A stretch of 64,000 nt of DNA from Kingella negevensis (GCF_030177895.1 NZ_CP123448.1:1860001-1924000), one strand, 5' to 3'; positions 1-8,109 are shown, counted from the stretch's first letter. The notes: generated by a model from the letters alone, not told the origin. Program-made: numbers and translations.

Positions 1-683
1 TCTTGCGAAATTCGGGTAACGATGCCACCGCTGACTAACACGTCCATGTCGACGAATGCGGTTTCGTGGTTGTCATCAAAATATTCGTCGCCCACGTTGC
101 GTCCACCTACAACGCTGGCGCGGTTATCTGCGGTAAGTGATTTGTTGTGCATTCGGCGATTCACGCGCGGAAAGTCGTTTAGGTAGCCGAGTGCGCGCCA
201 TTTGCGGTGCAAAAATGGGTTGAACAGGCGGATTTGTATGTTGGGGTGCGCATTCACGGCGGCGAGTAAGTCGTCCATGCCGCGCGTGTTGTTGTCGTCT
301 AATAATAGACGAATGCGTACGCCACGCTCGGCAGCCTGAAACAATTTGCGTAGCAGCATTCTGCCTGATACGTCGTCGTGCCAGATATAGTATTGCGCGT
401 CTATGGATACGTCTGCGTTTTCAATTAGTTGGATTCGGGCGGCGAGTGCGTCGCGTGTGTCGTTTAGCACGTAGGCTTGTCCGTTGAACAGGGGTTCTTT
501 GCTTGTTTCGGACGTGGCTTGGACTTCGGTATCGGTTTCGCTGGCGGCTGGCAGTTGCAGGGCTTGCTCTAGTCGCTCGGAATGGACGGTGGGGATGTAT
601 ATGCTGGGGGTGCGTGTGGATAAGTCGGGCAGCGTTTGGCAGGCTGTGAGAAATAGGGCGCTGAATAGAATGGGATAACGCAT
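1..683 (-). CDS. ClsC-like phospholipase D family lipoprotein (partial, C-terminus off window)
   Basis: The 227 visible N-terminal residues open with a lipoprotein signal peptide whose lipobox LTAC puts the acylated Cys at residue 15. After a variable linker comes the first phospholipase D domain, with the HxKxxxxD signature at H179, K181 and D186, followed by VVGGRNVGDEYF, which is characteristic of the YmdC/ClsC cardiolipin synthase branch. Such enzymes transfer or hydrolyse phosphatidyl groups at the cell envelope using two HKD motifs; the second would lie beyond base 1. The start is the ATG at 681-683, directly before the hydrophobic signal. An uptake-sequence half-site is translated in frame as FQAAERG. 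The family is clear; cardiolipin synthesis versus another PLD activity cannot be decided from half a protein. Confidence 0.85.
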   Translation of the reverse strand, partial: MRYPILFSALFLTACQTLPDLSTRTPSIYIPTVHSERLEQALQLPAASETDTEVQATSETSKEPLFNGQAYVLNDTRDALAARIQLIENADVSIDAQYYIWHDDVSGRMLLRKLFQAAERGVRIRLLLDDNNTRGMDDLLAAVNAHPNIQIRLFNPFLHRKWRALGYLNDFPRVNRRMHNKSLTADNRASVVGGRNVGDEYFDDNHETAFVDMDVLVSGGIVTRISQ

Positions 684-696
684 AGCTTTTAGTATA

Positions 697-730
697 AAAT
701 GCAGCCTGAAAATGTTTTCAGGCTGCATTT
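697..730. terminator. Hairpin of two inverted uptake sequences
   Basis: AAATGCAGCCTGAAAA and TTTTCAGGCTGCATTT face each other across two bases. The hairpin lies just past the end of the small minus-strand gene at 739-936 and before the ClsC-like start, so it would end transcription of the former. Its T tract is short on either strand. Confidence 0.7.
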
Positions 731-738
731 GTGTTGAT

Positions 739-936
739 TTATTCTGAAATAGATGGGGTGTTGCGCCAGTAATTATTGGCGGCGGCAACGGTGGCAAAAT
801 GTTGGGCAATCACTTGCGCGGCGTGTTCGTTTTCGCGGTAAAGTTGATTGATAACGCCAAATTGATACAGGCGATAGGCGATTAACCAGCCGTCTTCAAT
901 GGTTTTTGCGGATAAAGAATTGTTTAAGGAATCCAT
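739..936 (-). CDS. Hypothetical 65-residue protein
   Basis: I do not recognise a family. The small soluble protein has no signal peptide or membrane segment and is rich in Ala, Asn and Tyr (for example the stretch AAANNYWRNTP near the C-terminus). The reading frame has the codon bias of the neighbouring genes, a clear stop, and an uptake-sequence hairpin immediately downstream, which supports a real gene. The ribosome binding site is weak. It is transcribed away from the ACT-domain gene, so the 150 bp between them should hold divergent promoters. Confidence 0.55.
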   Translation of the reverse strand: MDSLNNSLSAKTIEDGWLIAYRLYQFGVINQLYRENEHAAQVIAQHFATVAAANNYWRNTPSISE

Positions 937-1048
937 AGAATGCTCGCTTGATATTATTATTGAGTAGCTTGAAAGAAGCGTATTTTAGGGATTATTGCTT
1001 ATTTTGGCAAACGGACATTTTTTGATTTTCAGGCTGTAAAGTCGGCTT

Positions 1049-1054
1049 TATAAT
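1049..1054 (+). promoter_or_regulatory. Candidate -10 box for the ACT-domain gene
   Basis: A perfect TATAAT lies 35 bp before the chosen start of the ACT-domain gene. No good -35 box sits at 16-18 bp; the nearest, TTGATT, is about 21 bp upstream. If this is the promoter, transcription starts near 1061, which excludes the upstream in-frame ATG at 1053 as a translation start. Confidence 0.4.
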
Positions 1055-1088
1055 GAAATCCTTTACGCGCTTTTTTGAAAGGAAAATG

Positions 1089-1361
1089 ATGTCTCAATCT
1101 GTGGTAACTGTGGTTGGTAAAGACCGCGTGGGTATTGTGTACGAAGTGTCTAAGCTATTGGCGGGAAATCAAATTAATATTGTGAACATTAGTCAGCAAT
1201 TGATGGGCGAATTTTTCACGATGATTATTTTGGTGGACGCTGAAAAATGCAGCCTGAAACCAACTGAATTAGCGGAATTGTTTGCCAATGAAGGACAAAA
1301 ATTGGCTTTGGATATTCGTATTCAAAATGAAGAGATTTTTAACGCTATGCACCGTATCTAA
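1089..1361 (+). CDS. UPF0237 ACT-domain protein
   Basis: This 90-residue protein is essentially one ACT domain: VVTVVGKDRVGIVYEVSKLL at the start is the classic first strand and helix, followed by INIVNISQQL and a second beta-alpha unit. ACT domains bind amino acids or other small ligands and usually act as dimers; no catalytic domain is attached. ATGs at 1086 and 1089 are adjacent; the AAAGGA at about 1078-1083 suits 1089. From established knowledge, Neisseria keeps UPF0237 next to UPF0210/PFL; here the PFL gene lies 3.6 kb downstream, with dld, a toxin-antitoxin pair and an IS-split gene between. An uptake sequence is read in frame as CSLKP. Confidence 0.88.
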   Translation: MSQSVVTVVGKDRVGIVYEVSKLLAGNQINIVNISQQLMGEFFTMIILVDAEKCSLKPTELAELFANEGQKLALDIRIQNEEIFNAMHRI

Positions 1362-1387
1362 ATCACTTTTTTAAAGAGGAAAAAATC

Positions 1388-3079
1388 ATGGCTTCTCCCA
1401 AATTAGTTGAACAACTTCGCCAAATTGTTGGCAATGCAGATGTTTTAACCGACCCTTCGCAAACGGCGCAATACCGCGAGGGTTATCGTTTTGGTTCAGG
1501 AGCGGCGTTGGCAGTTGTGCGTCCGCAAACCTTGTTACAACAATGGCAAGTCGTTAAAGCCTGTGTGGATGCCAATGTGATTATCATCAGCCAAGCGTCA
1601 AACACAGGCTTAACAGGCGGTTCAACACCGCAAGGCTCGGATTACGACCGCGATATTGTCATCATCAACACGATGAAAATCAAAGGTACGCAATTGATTA
1701 ACGACAACGCGCAAGTCGTCTGCCTAGCTGGTGCAACTTTGAACGAACTGGAATTGCTGCTCAAACCGCTTGGGCGCGAACCGCATTCCGTGATTGGTTC
1801 TTCGTGCATTGGCGCGAGCGTGATTGGTGGCGTGTGCAACAATTCGGGCGGTTCGTTGGTGCAACGCGGCCCTGCTTACACCGAAATGGCCTTGTATGCT
1901 CAAATCGGCGAAAACGGCGAATTGGAATTGGTGAATCACTTGGGCATTGATTTGGGCGACACGCCAGAAGAAATTTTGACGAATTTACAAGGACATCATT
2001 ATCAACGCAAAGACGTTCACGAGGGCGGCAAAGGACACGACCATTCTTATTGCAATCACGTCCGCCAAGTGGATGCCGACACGCCAGCGCGTTTCAATGC
2101 AGACCCAGCACGCCACTACGAAGCATCAGGCAGCGCAGGTAAATTAGCCGTGTTCGCCGTACGTTTGGACACATTCGTCTCTGAAAAAAACACCGCCGTG
2201 TTCTACGTTGGCACAAACAACACTGCCGTTTTAACGCAAATCCGCCGAAATATGTTGGCAGAATTCAAAAACTTGCCGATTTCAGGCGAGTATATCCACC
2301 GCGATGCGTTTGATATTGCACTGGATTATGGCAAAGATATGTTCTACGTCATCAAACACGCAGGCACAGCAAACTTGCCTAAACTGTTTGACTTAAAAGC
2401 GAAAGTGGACAGATTGGCGAAAAAAATGCCTGTGTTGCCAAAAGATTTTTCCGACCGCTTTATGCAAGTTGGTTCAAAACTCTTGCCGCAACATTTGCCG
2501 CAAAGCATGATGGATTATCACAAGCAATACGAACATCATCTGATTATCAAAATGGGCGGCGATGGCGTGGCAGAAGCGCGTGAATACTTGAAAAATCTGT
2601 TTGCCGACAGCAGCAAAGGCGCGTTTTTTGAGTGTAATCCACAAGAAGCACAAGCTGCCATGTTGCACCGATTTGCCGTGGCAAGCGCGGCGGTTCGTTA
2701 TCGCGCCGTGCATTCCGATGAAGTGGAAGAAATTTTGGCGTTGGACATCGCCTTGCGCCGCAATGATGAAGACTGGTTTGAAACGCTGCCTGAAAGCATC
2801 AACAGCAAAATCAGCCATAAATTGTATTACGGACACTTCTTCTGCCACGTTTTCCACCAAGATTACATTGTGAAAAAAGGCAACGATTGGGTGGCTTTGG
2901 AACATGAAATGTTAGCGTTGTTGGACAAACGTGGGGCGCAATATCCTGCGGAACACAACGTAGGTCATTTGTATGAAGCCAAACCCGAACTCAAAGCCTT
3001 CTATCGCCAATTAGACCCAACCAATAGCTTTAACGTGGGCATTGGGCATACGTCTAAAAAGAGAAATTGGGCTGAATAA
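1388..3079 (+). CDS. dld: FAD-dependent, quinone-linked D-lactate dehydrogenase
   Basis: The 563 residues match the usual length of Dld (E. coli about 571). The FAD-binding domain contains SNTGLTGGSTPQG near residues 71-83 and the downstream SSCIGASVIGGVCNNSGGS motif. The C-terminal half is the membrane-association and cap region with FFCHVFHQDYIVKKG. Dld oxidises D-lactate to pyruvate and passes electrons to the quinone pool at the inner face of the cytoplasmic membrane. It follows the ACT-domain gene by 26 bp with an AAAGAGG ribosome binding site, so the two are probably co-transcribed. No lesion is seen. Confidence 0.93.
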   Translation: MASPKLVEQLRQIVGNADVLTDPSQTAQYREGYRFGSGAALAVVRPQTLLQQWQVVKACVDANVIIISQASNTGLTGGSTPQGSDYDRDIVIINTMKIKGTQLINDNAQVVCLAGATLNELELLLKPLGREPHSVIGSSCIGASVIGGVCNNSGGSLVQRGPAYTEMALYAQIGENGELELVNHLGIDLGDTPEEILTNLQGHHYQRKDVHEGGKGHDHSYCNHVRQVDADTPARFNADPARHYEASGSAGKLAVFAVRLDTFVSEKNTAVFYVGTNNTAVLTQIRRNMLAEFKNLPISGEYIHRDAFDIALDYGKDMFYVIKHAGTANLPKLFDLKAKVDRLAKKMPVLPKDFSDRFMQVGSKLLPQHLPQSMMDYHKQYEHHLIIKMGGDGVAEAREYLKNLFADSSKGAFFECNPQEAQAAMLHRFAVASAAVRYRAVHSDEVEEILALDIALRRNDEDWFETLPESINSKISHKLYYGHFFCHVFHQDYIVKKGNDWVALEHEMLALLDKRGAQYPAEHNVGHLYEAKPELKAFYRQLDPTNSFNVGIGHTSKKRNWAE

Positions 3080-3158
3080 TGGAATAAAAGTGCAGGCTGC
3101 TTTGTGCGATGAAAAGCAGCCTGCACATTCGCAACAATATTTTTTTGGGAGATCCATC

Positions 3159-3401
3159 ATGCAAGCCGTATTAGCCGATTACGCCGTGAGCGTTGCCGAA
3201 TTAAAGCGCAATTACGCTTCTATTATTGATGAAGCCACAGGCGCGGTTGCTGTGTTGAATCACAACAAGCCCGAAGCGTATTTAATCCCAGCGCAGCATT
3301 ACGAGCAGTTAATGGATTATTTGGAAGATTTGCAAGACGCGCAAATCATTCAAGAGCGTATTAACTCACCAAGCCGCGAGGTTTCGCTAGATGAGTTATA
3401 A
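3159..3401 (+). CDS. Phd/YefM-family antitoxin
   Basis: The 80-residue protein has the Phd/YefM (StbD-like) layout: an N-terminal DNA-binding half (SVAELKRNYASIIDEATG, then VAVLNHNKPEAYLIPAQHYEQL) and an acidic C-terminal tail that would wrap the toxin. Such antitoxins neutralise RelE/StbE ribonucleases and repress their own operon. The ATG at 3159 is chosen because the family start follows it and it has an upstream GGGAGA; a TTG 117 bp upstream would overlap dld. The stop overlaps the start of the toxin reading frame, the normal arrangement for translational coupling. The partner toxin is broken, so this is an antitoxin without a working toxin in its operon. Confidence 0.85.
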   Translation: MQAVLADYAVSVAELKRNYASIIDEATGAVAVLNHNKPEAYLIPAQHYEQLMDYLEDLQDAQIIQERINSPSREVSLDEL

Positions 3402-3676
3402 ATTACCGCTTTGTTGCCGAAGCGGAAGATGAATGGCGCAAGCTAGACAACAGCATCAAGCAATAATTTAAATCCGCGCTAGCCAAACGCTTGGAAAATC
3501 CGCGCATTCCATCTGCTGCGTTACATAATATGCCTGATTGCTACAAAATTAAATTGCGTAAAATCGGCTATCGTCTCGTTTATCGTGTTGATGATAATGT
3601 GATTACGGTTACAGTCATCGCCATTGGTAAACGCGATAAAAGCGTAGTTTATGATGTGGCAAATAGTCGCTTGTAA
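3391..3676 (+). pseudogene. RelE/StbE-type toxin, frameshifted and with a premature stop
   Basis: The toxin ATG at 3391 overlaps the antitoxin stop by 11 bp. Only MSYK is read before the frame is lost near 3403 (one extra base, or two missing). In the downstream frame the protein resumes as YRFVAEAEDEWRKLDNSIKQ, hits TAA at 3464-3466, then continues as FKSALAKRLENP and the RelE-like core KIKLRKIGYRLVYRVDD, IAIGKRDKSVVYDVA. Two independent lesions make a functional full-length toxin unlikely. A 61-residue piece from 3491 remains open and keeps the C-terminal catalytic region, but it has no clear ribosome binding site. Confidence 0.85.
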
Positions 3677-3698
3677 ATTTTAATTTCGCTGAACTTTA

Positions 3699-3715
3699 TT
3701 TCAGGCAGCCTGAAA
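3699..3715. repeat. DNA uptake sequence, double dialect
   Basis: TTTCAGGCAGCCTGAAA reads AGGCAGCCTGAA on the plus strand and AGGCTGCCTGAA on the minus strand, because the 17-mer is a palindrome except for its centre base. Single half-sites (GCAGCCTGAAA) are scattered over the whole window, alone or in inverted pairs. Confidence 0.9.
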
Positions 3716-3739
3716 AAGGAAATACCCATGAAAAAATTT

Positions 3740-4560
3740 CTAAGAACCTGTATTCACAAAAATGATAAAATATCTTTATGACTAGAAAATCCTACCCAAC
3801 AGACTTAACAGATGCCCAATGGCAAGCGATTGAGCCACATTTTAACCAGCTACGCCACTACAAATGGGATAAACGTCAATTAGTGAATGCCGTTTTGTAC
3901 ATCACCAAAACAGGTTGCCAATGGCGTATGCTGCCCAATGATTTTCCACCTTATTCAACCGTATGGAGTTTCTATCGCAGAGCCAATCAGGCTTATGGGA
4001 TAGAATTCTTTTGGCATTGATTCAAAAAAACGTTTAATCCATCAAAAACAAGCAATGCCAACTTATGCCATTATTGATTCACAAAGTGTCAAAATAGCTT
4101 CTAGCGCACATGATAAAGGTTTTGATGGAGGTAAAAAAATCAAAGGTCGTAAGCGACATATAGCTGTTGATACGTTGGGTAATCTATTGTCTGTTGTGGT
4201 TCATGCAGCCAATATTCATGACACAAAAGCAGGTATTTTTGTAGCAAAAAAAGCGTTTGAGACCTATCCGAGTTTAAAAGGTTTCTGTGCGGACGCAGGT
4301 TATCGGAATACATTTGAGCGTGAAGTATCAGAGCAATTGGGTTTAACTGTTGAGATTTCAAAGAGAATTCAAGATATTTCTTGGCATATTCTGCCCAAAC
4401 GTTGGATTGTAGAACGAACGTTTGCATGGTTAGGTTGGTCTCGACGTTTAGCAAAAGATTTTGAGCAGACGAATTTATCTGCTGAAAATTTTGTTAAACT
4501 AGGGTATATTTCACAAATATTAAAATTTATCAAATAGTTGTTTGTGAATACGGGTTCTAA
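3740..4560 (+). mobile_element. IS5-family insertion sequence, degenerate copy
   Basis: Inverted repeats AGAACCTGTATTCACAAA (3743-3760) and TTTGTGAATACGGGTTCT (4541-4558) differ at one position by eye. The host sequence CTAA is present on both sides (3740-3743 and 4557-4560), so the target duplication is TAA or CTAA, as expected for IS5-family elements. The exact ends are ambiguous by one or two bases because the repeat ends share T/A with the target. The transposase inside is broken. Confidence 0.85.
3778..4537 (+). pseudogene. IS5-family transposase with two frameshifts
   Basis: The N-terminal part begins MTRKSYPTDLTDAQWQAIEP and has the typical GCQWRMLPNDFPPYSTVW block. Frame is lost near 3993-4005, where a few bases are missing after YGI. 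The next frame reads ILLALIQK up to an A7 run at 4024-4030, where one more base is missing. The catalytic half then continues as RLIHQKQAMPTYAIIDSQSVK with the DDE-type residues (IDSQSVK, CADAGYRN, ERTFAWLGWSRRL). A programmed -1 slip on A7 could explain the second break, not the first. The copy is therefore probably inactive by itself. Confidence 0.85.
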
Positions 4561-4954
4561 CTTTGTGTGTTATCGCCTTTTCATTAACCGCCTGTTCTTT
4601 GGGACATTATGATGAAGAAGCCATATTGCGCGTGAAACAAGAATGGCAAACCAAGTTAGAAACCTTGCCTGTTGGCGCAAACGAAACCGAGCTAACGCAA
4701 TGGTTAAAACAAAATGGTTTACTCAAAAATGGTGAACAGCCTAATTTAAGCAATCGCAAATACGTTACTAACGTACCAAATGGCTATTTTCCTTTTAAAA
4801 GCAGCATTATTTCTTGCAATGGTCTTTTTACTGAACTCACTATTCGGTTAGACGAGCAAAATCGTGTTACCACAAAAGAAATAAAAACATTTGATAGTTG
4901 TTTTTAATTCCAAAAGGCTGCCTGAAAACCAAAAAAACAAGGAAATCTTAAAAC

Positions 4955-6313
4955 ATGAGCAACATTCACAGCAACGAAATTCTAGAAACCATTCGCATGG
5001 TTTCCGACCAAAATTTTGACGTTCGCACGATTACGATTGGCATTGATTTGCACGACTGCATTCACCCCGACATCAATGTGTTGAACCAAAATATTTACAA
5101 TAAAATCACAACGATTGGTAAAGATTTAGTGGCAACCGCCAAACATTTATCCGCAAAATACGGTGTGCCGATTGTCAATCAACGCATTTCCGTAACCCCA
5201 ATCGCACAAATCGCGGCGGCAACCAATGCGGATAGTTACGTTTCTATCGCGCAAACGTTGGACAAGGCGGCAAAAACGATTGGTGTATCGTTTATTGGCG
5301 GCTTTTCGGCGTTGGTGCAAAAAGGCATGTCGCCAGCCGATAAGATTTTGATTCGCAGCATTCCCGAAGCGATGAAAACGACCGACATCGTGTGTTCGTC
5401 TATCAACATCGGCTCAACTCGCGCAGGCATTAACATGGACGCGGTAAAATTAGCGGGCGAAATCATCAAGCAAACGGCGGAAATCACACCCGAAGGTTTC
5501 GGTTGCGCGAAAATTGTCGTGTTCTGCAATGCGGTGGAAGACAATCCATTTATGGCAGGCGCGTTTCACGGTTCAGGCGAAGCGGACGCAGTGATTAACG
5601 TGGGCGTTTCAGGGCCAGGCGTGGTGCAGGCTGCTTTGAAAGATTGCGACAGCCACGATTTGACGGAAATTGCGGAAGTGGTGAAAAAAACCGCGTTCAA
5701 AATCACACGCGTGGGCGAATTGATTGGGCAGGAAGCAGCGAAAATGTTGAATATTCCGTTTGGCATTTTGGATTTGTCGCTTGCGCCAACCCCTGCGATT
5801 GGCGACAGCGTAGCGCGAATTTTGGAAAGCATGGGTTTGTCGGTTTGTGGTACGCACGGTACAACGGCGGCTTTGGCGTTGCTCAATGACGCGGTGAAAA
5901 AAGGTGGCATGATGGCAAGCAGTGCGGTGGGTGGTTTGAGTGGCGCGTTCATTCCTGTGTCGGAAGACGAGGGCATGATTGCGGCGGCAGAAAGCGGCAT
6001 TTTAACGCTGGATAAATTGGAAGCGATGACGGCGGTTTGTTCGGTGGGCTTGGATATGATTGCGGTGGCTGGCACGACAAGCGCGGCGACGATTTCGGGC
6101 ATTATCGTGGACGAGGCGGCAATCGGTATGATTAACAGCAAAACGACTGCGGTTCGCATTATTCCTGTAACTGGGAAAGATGTGGGCGAGAGTGTGGAAT
6201 TTGGCGGTTTGTTGGGTTATGCGCCGATTATGCCGACTAAAGAGGGTAGCTGTGAGGTGTTTATCAATCGCGGTGGGCGGATTCCTGCGCCTGTGCAGTC
6301 TATGAAAAATTGA
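4955..6313 (+). CDS. PFL (UPF0210/DUF711) family protein
   Basis: This 452-residue protein is a full-length member of the UPF0210 family, structurally related to the glycyl-radical-like PFL fold but of unknown reaction. Conserved blocks include [20 protein letters not shown] near the N-terminus, [19 protein letters not shown] in the middle, and [20 protein letters not shown] and [10 protein letters not shown] in the C-terminal half. It is cytoplasmic, with no signal or membrane segment. In Neisseria it normally follows the UPF0237 ACT gene; here it is separated from it. It has its own upstream uptake sequence and an AAGGAAA ribosome binding site. Confidence 0.88.
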   Translation: MSNIHSNEILETIRMVSDQNFDVRTITIGIDLHDCIHPDINVLNQNIYNKITTIGKDLVATAKHLSAKYGVPIVNQRISVTPIAQIAAATNADSYVSIAQTLDKAAKTIGVSFIGGFSALVQKGMSPADKILIRSIPEAMKTTDIVCSSINIGSTRAGINMDAVKLAGEIIKQTAEITPEGFGCAKIVVFCNAVEDNPFMAGAFHGSGEADAVINVGVSGPGVVQAALKDCDSHDLTEIAEVVKKTAFKITRVGELIGQEAAKMLNIPFGILDLSLAPTPAIGDSVARILESMGLSVCGTHGTTAALALLNDAVKKGGMMASSAVGGLSGAFIPVSEDEGMIAAAESGILTLDKLEAMTAVCSVGLDMIAVAGTTSAATISGIIVDEAAIGMINSKTTAVRIIPVTGKDVGESVEFGGLLGYAPIMPTKEGSCEVFINRGGRIPAPVQSMKN

Positions 6314-6324
6314 TTTTTTTGAGG

Positions 6325-6363
6325 TTTCAGGCAGCGTTTTTTGATGAGAAAGGCTGCCTGAAA
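6325..6363. terminator. Hairpin of inverted uptake sequences after the PFL gene
   Basis: TTTCAGGCAGC (6325-6335) and GGCTGCCTGAAA (6352 onwards) form the stem with about 16 bases between. It lies between the PFL stop and the NYN/PIN gene. The T tract after it is poor, so terminator strength is uncertain. Confidence 0.55.
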
Positions 6364-6381
6364 ATTTGTAATAAAATTTAA

Positions 6382-6398
6382 TTTCAGGCAGCCTGAAA
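6382..6398. repeat. DNA uptake sequence overlapping a ribosome binding site
   Basis: A 17-bp TTTCAGGCAGCCTGAAA. Its last bases form the AAAGGAAA that serves as the ribosome binding site of the TTG-started gene at 6408. Confidence 0.85.
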
Positions 6399-6407
6399 GG
6401 AAATAAA

Positions 6408-7562
6408 TTGAAACATTTATTGATTGATTTTGAAAATGTACAACCGCAAAATTTAGATAAATTGCCCGAAACTGACACGCATATTTGGTTATTTTTGGGC
6501 GTTAATCAGAAAAATTTGTCGGTTGAATTGGTTAAATCATTGTTACGATTTGGCGAGTGTGTGCATTTGGTTCAGTTGCAAAAATCAGGCAAAAACGCGC
6601 TGGATTTTTATTTGAGCTATTATTTGGGGCAAATCACGGCAACGGATAAAAATGCGATGATTGGCATTTTATCGCGTGATGGCGGTTATGATGTGTTGGT
6701 TGAACACATTTTGGCGGAACATCAGGCGCAAGATATTGTGCGTTTGGCTAGTTTGAATGAAGTGGAAGAAATTGCCCATATTCAATCAAGTGAAACTGTT
6801 GTTTTAGCGGAAAATCAATCGGAAAAGCTGCCTGAAACAACAGAAAAAGTTGTAACCGAAACAGTATCGCTTGCGCCGTATTTTCAAGCTGTTTTTCGTG
6901 CATTGCGCCAACCTAACGCATTTTTGCCTACGCGGTTGCACAATTTGGAATCAAATTTGCGTACTCATATTTTGCGCGATATGTTGGAAAATAAAAATGA
7001 TGATGACCGCAATAAAATTGTCAATGAAGCTATTAACAAATTGAAAACGCAAAAATTCATTACGATTGATGATGAACGGAATACGGTGCAATATCATTTA
7101 AGTGATAGTGATATTCTTGAGAAAATTCAACGCTATATTTTAAATATTAAGCCGAAAACGTATGCAGAGTTTCAGGCAGCCGTTTCGCAACGCGTTGCGG
7201 ATTTTGATGTAAGAATTGAAGTTGGCGATATTCAAGGATTAGCGCGGAATATGCGTGAACGTGAATTGATTCGCCAAAATAATGGGAAAATTGAATATGC
7301 GCCGTTTCCTAATCCGCCACAAGCAGTAGCGCAAACTGCCAAGCAGCCTGAAAAATATCAACCCAATTCTGAAATGTGGCAAAAAGTGTTGGCATCATTG
7401 GCGGTAGCACATGAAAAACGCCCAACTCGTATGGCATCATTGAAAAATGTTATTAAAGCACACGCAAAATGCAGCGATGGAGAAGTAGAAAAATTATTCC
7501 AACACTTACAAGATAAAAAAATTATTTTACTGAAAAATCAAAAAGTTATTTATACAAAATAA
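6408..7562 (+). CDS. NYN/PIN-like domain protein with repeated C-terminal modules
   Basis: The 384-residue protein starts at a TTG, supported by AAAGGAAAT 7 bp upstream and by the fit of MKHLLIDFENVQ to the NYN/PIN-like fold, where D7 opens the metal site; D66 (KNALDFYLS), D91 and D95 (SRDGGYDVL) are the other likely acidic ligands. Such domains are RNA nucleases in characterised families. After residue 160 come three stretches that each end in a similar hairpin: KFITIDDERNTVQYHL, ELIRQNNGKIEYAPF and KIILLKNQKVIYTK. I infer three winged-helix-like modules. Uptake sequences are translated as LPETTEK and QPEKYQP. Cytoplasmic; substrate unknown. Confidence 0.7.
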   Translation: MKHLLIDFENVQPQNLDKLPETDTHIWLFLGVNQKNLSVELVKSLLRFGECVHLVQLQKSGKNALDFYLSYYLGQITATDKNAMIGILSRDGGYDVLVEHILAEHQAQDIVRLASLNEVEEIAHIQSSETVVLAENQSEKLPETTEKVVTETVSLAPYFQAVFRALRQPNAFLPTRLHNLESNLRTHILRDMLENKNDDDRNKIVNEAINKLKTQKFITIDDERNTVQYHLSDSDILEKIQRYILNIKPKTYAEFQAAVSQRVADFDVRIEVGDIQGLARNMRERELIRQNNGKIEYAPFPNPPQAVAQTAKQPEKYQPNSEMWQKVLASLAVAHEKRPTRMASLKNVIKAHAKCSDGEVEKLFQHLQDKKIILLKNQKVIYTK

Positions 7563-7587
7563 TTTCAAGCAGCCAGAAAGGAAAAAT

Positions 7588-8057
7588 ATGACACAAGCAG
7601 AAATTGAAAAATTAAAAATGCTGTTTGATATCGCCAAATCAATGAAAACGCCGTGCGCATGGGGTCGTTTACAGGCTTGCTGTTTACGATTTTCTCGGTA
7701 CTGGTGTGGCGAATTTTGATGGAGCAACAATTCACGGCAAACGTGGAATGGATGCTGTATATTTTTTGCTTTGTGATTTCAGCTTTGATTTTGTTGATTA
7801 TCAGCAGTTTACTGCGCGTTACATTATCCGCGCAGCCTGAATACACGGACTTTTCGCCGTTTTGGGAAAAGCTCTCGCATGAAGAAACCGATTTTCAAAT
7901 GAGCTGCGAAATGGCGTGCCAGTAATATTTGCAAGCCAGTCAGCGCAGTCGCCCAAAAGCGGAAAAGCAATTCCGTATTTTGCGCTGGGTTGCTACGTGT
8001 ATTCAGTTGGCGTATTTGCTGCTTGGTGGCTTTGCTGTTTTTGGTGCTTTGATTTGA
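7588..8057 (+). pseudogene. Small inner-membrane protein, frameshift plus stop
   Basis: An ATG at 7588 with AAAGGAAAA upstream gives MTQAEIEKLKMLFDIAKSMK, then the frame is lost near 7650. The next frame reads MGSFTGLLFTIFSVLVWRIL, then a second hydrophobic segment (WMLYIFCFVISALILLIISS), and stops at TAA 7923-7925 after MACQ. In the same frame it goes on YLQASQRSRPKAEKQFRIL and a third hydrophobic segment (LAYLLLGGFAVFGALI) before TGA at 8055-8057. The reconstructed protein is about 155 residues with three membrane segments. Family not recognised. One frameshift and one in-frame stop make it a pseudogene unless there are sequence errors. Confidence 0.75.
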
Positions 8058-8069
8058 ATGCAGCCTGAA

Positions 8070-8105
8070 AAAAAGAACAGAGATTTTTCAATCTCTGTTC
8101 TTTTT
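8070..8105. terminator. Bidirectional rho-independent terminator
   Basis: AAAAAGAACAGAGAT and ATCTCTGTTCTTTTT form a perfect 15-bp stem, with A and T tracts that serve both directions. It ends the broken membrane-protein unit on the plus strand and the polyamine-binding protein on the minus strand. Confidence 0.85.
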
Positions 8106-8109
8106 GCAT

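Larger units (their letters stand above)
3728..4907 (+). pseudogene. Small lipoprotein gene split by an IS5-family element
   Basis: ATGAAAAAATTTCTA at 3728-3742 encodes MKKFL, the start of a signal peptide. The reading resumes at 4557 as L-T-L-C-V-I-A-F-S-L-T-A-C-S, giving a complete lipoprotein signal with lipobox LTAC once the insert is removed. The mature protein is about 105 residues, begins CSLGHYDEEAIL and has no recognised family; it includes a motif-poor N-terminal helix and two later cysteines. The element sits after codon 4-5. A TTG at 4563 could restart translation with a signal lacking its positive N-terminus, so residual expression is possible. An uptake sequence and an AAAGGA ribosome binding site precede the original start. 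Confidence 0.85.

Noticed and set aside
4024..4030. Programmed -1 frameshift on A7 in the IS5-type transposase at 3778-4537
   Set aside because: A7 would fit, but a second, unrelated frame break lies upstream near 3993-4005, so decay explains both better.
5566..6159. Open frame of 197 codons antisense to the PFL gene
   Set aside because: Low-complexity Ala/Ser/Pro composition mirrored from Gly/Ala codons of the sense gene; no promoter or ribosome binding site.
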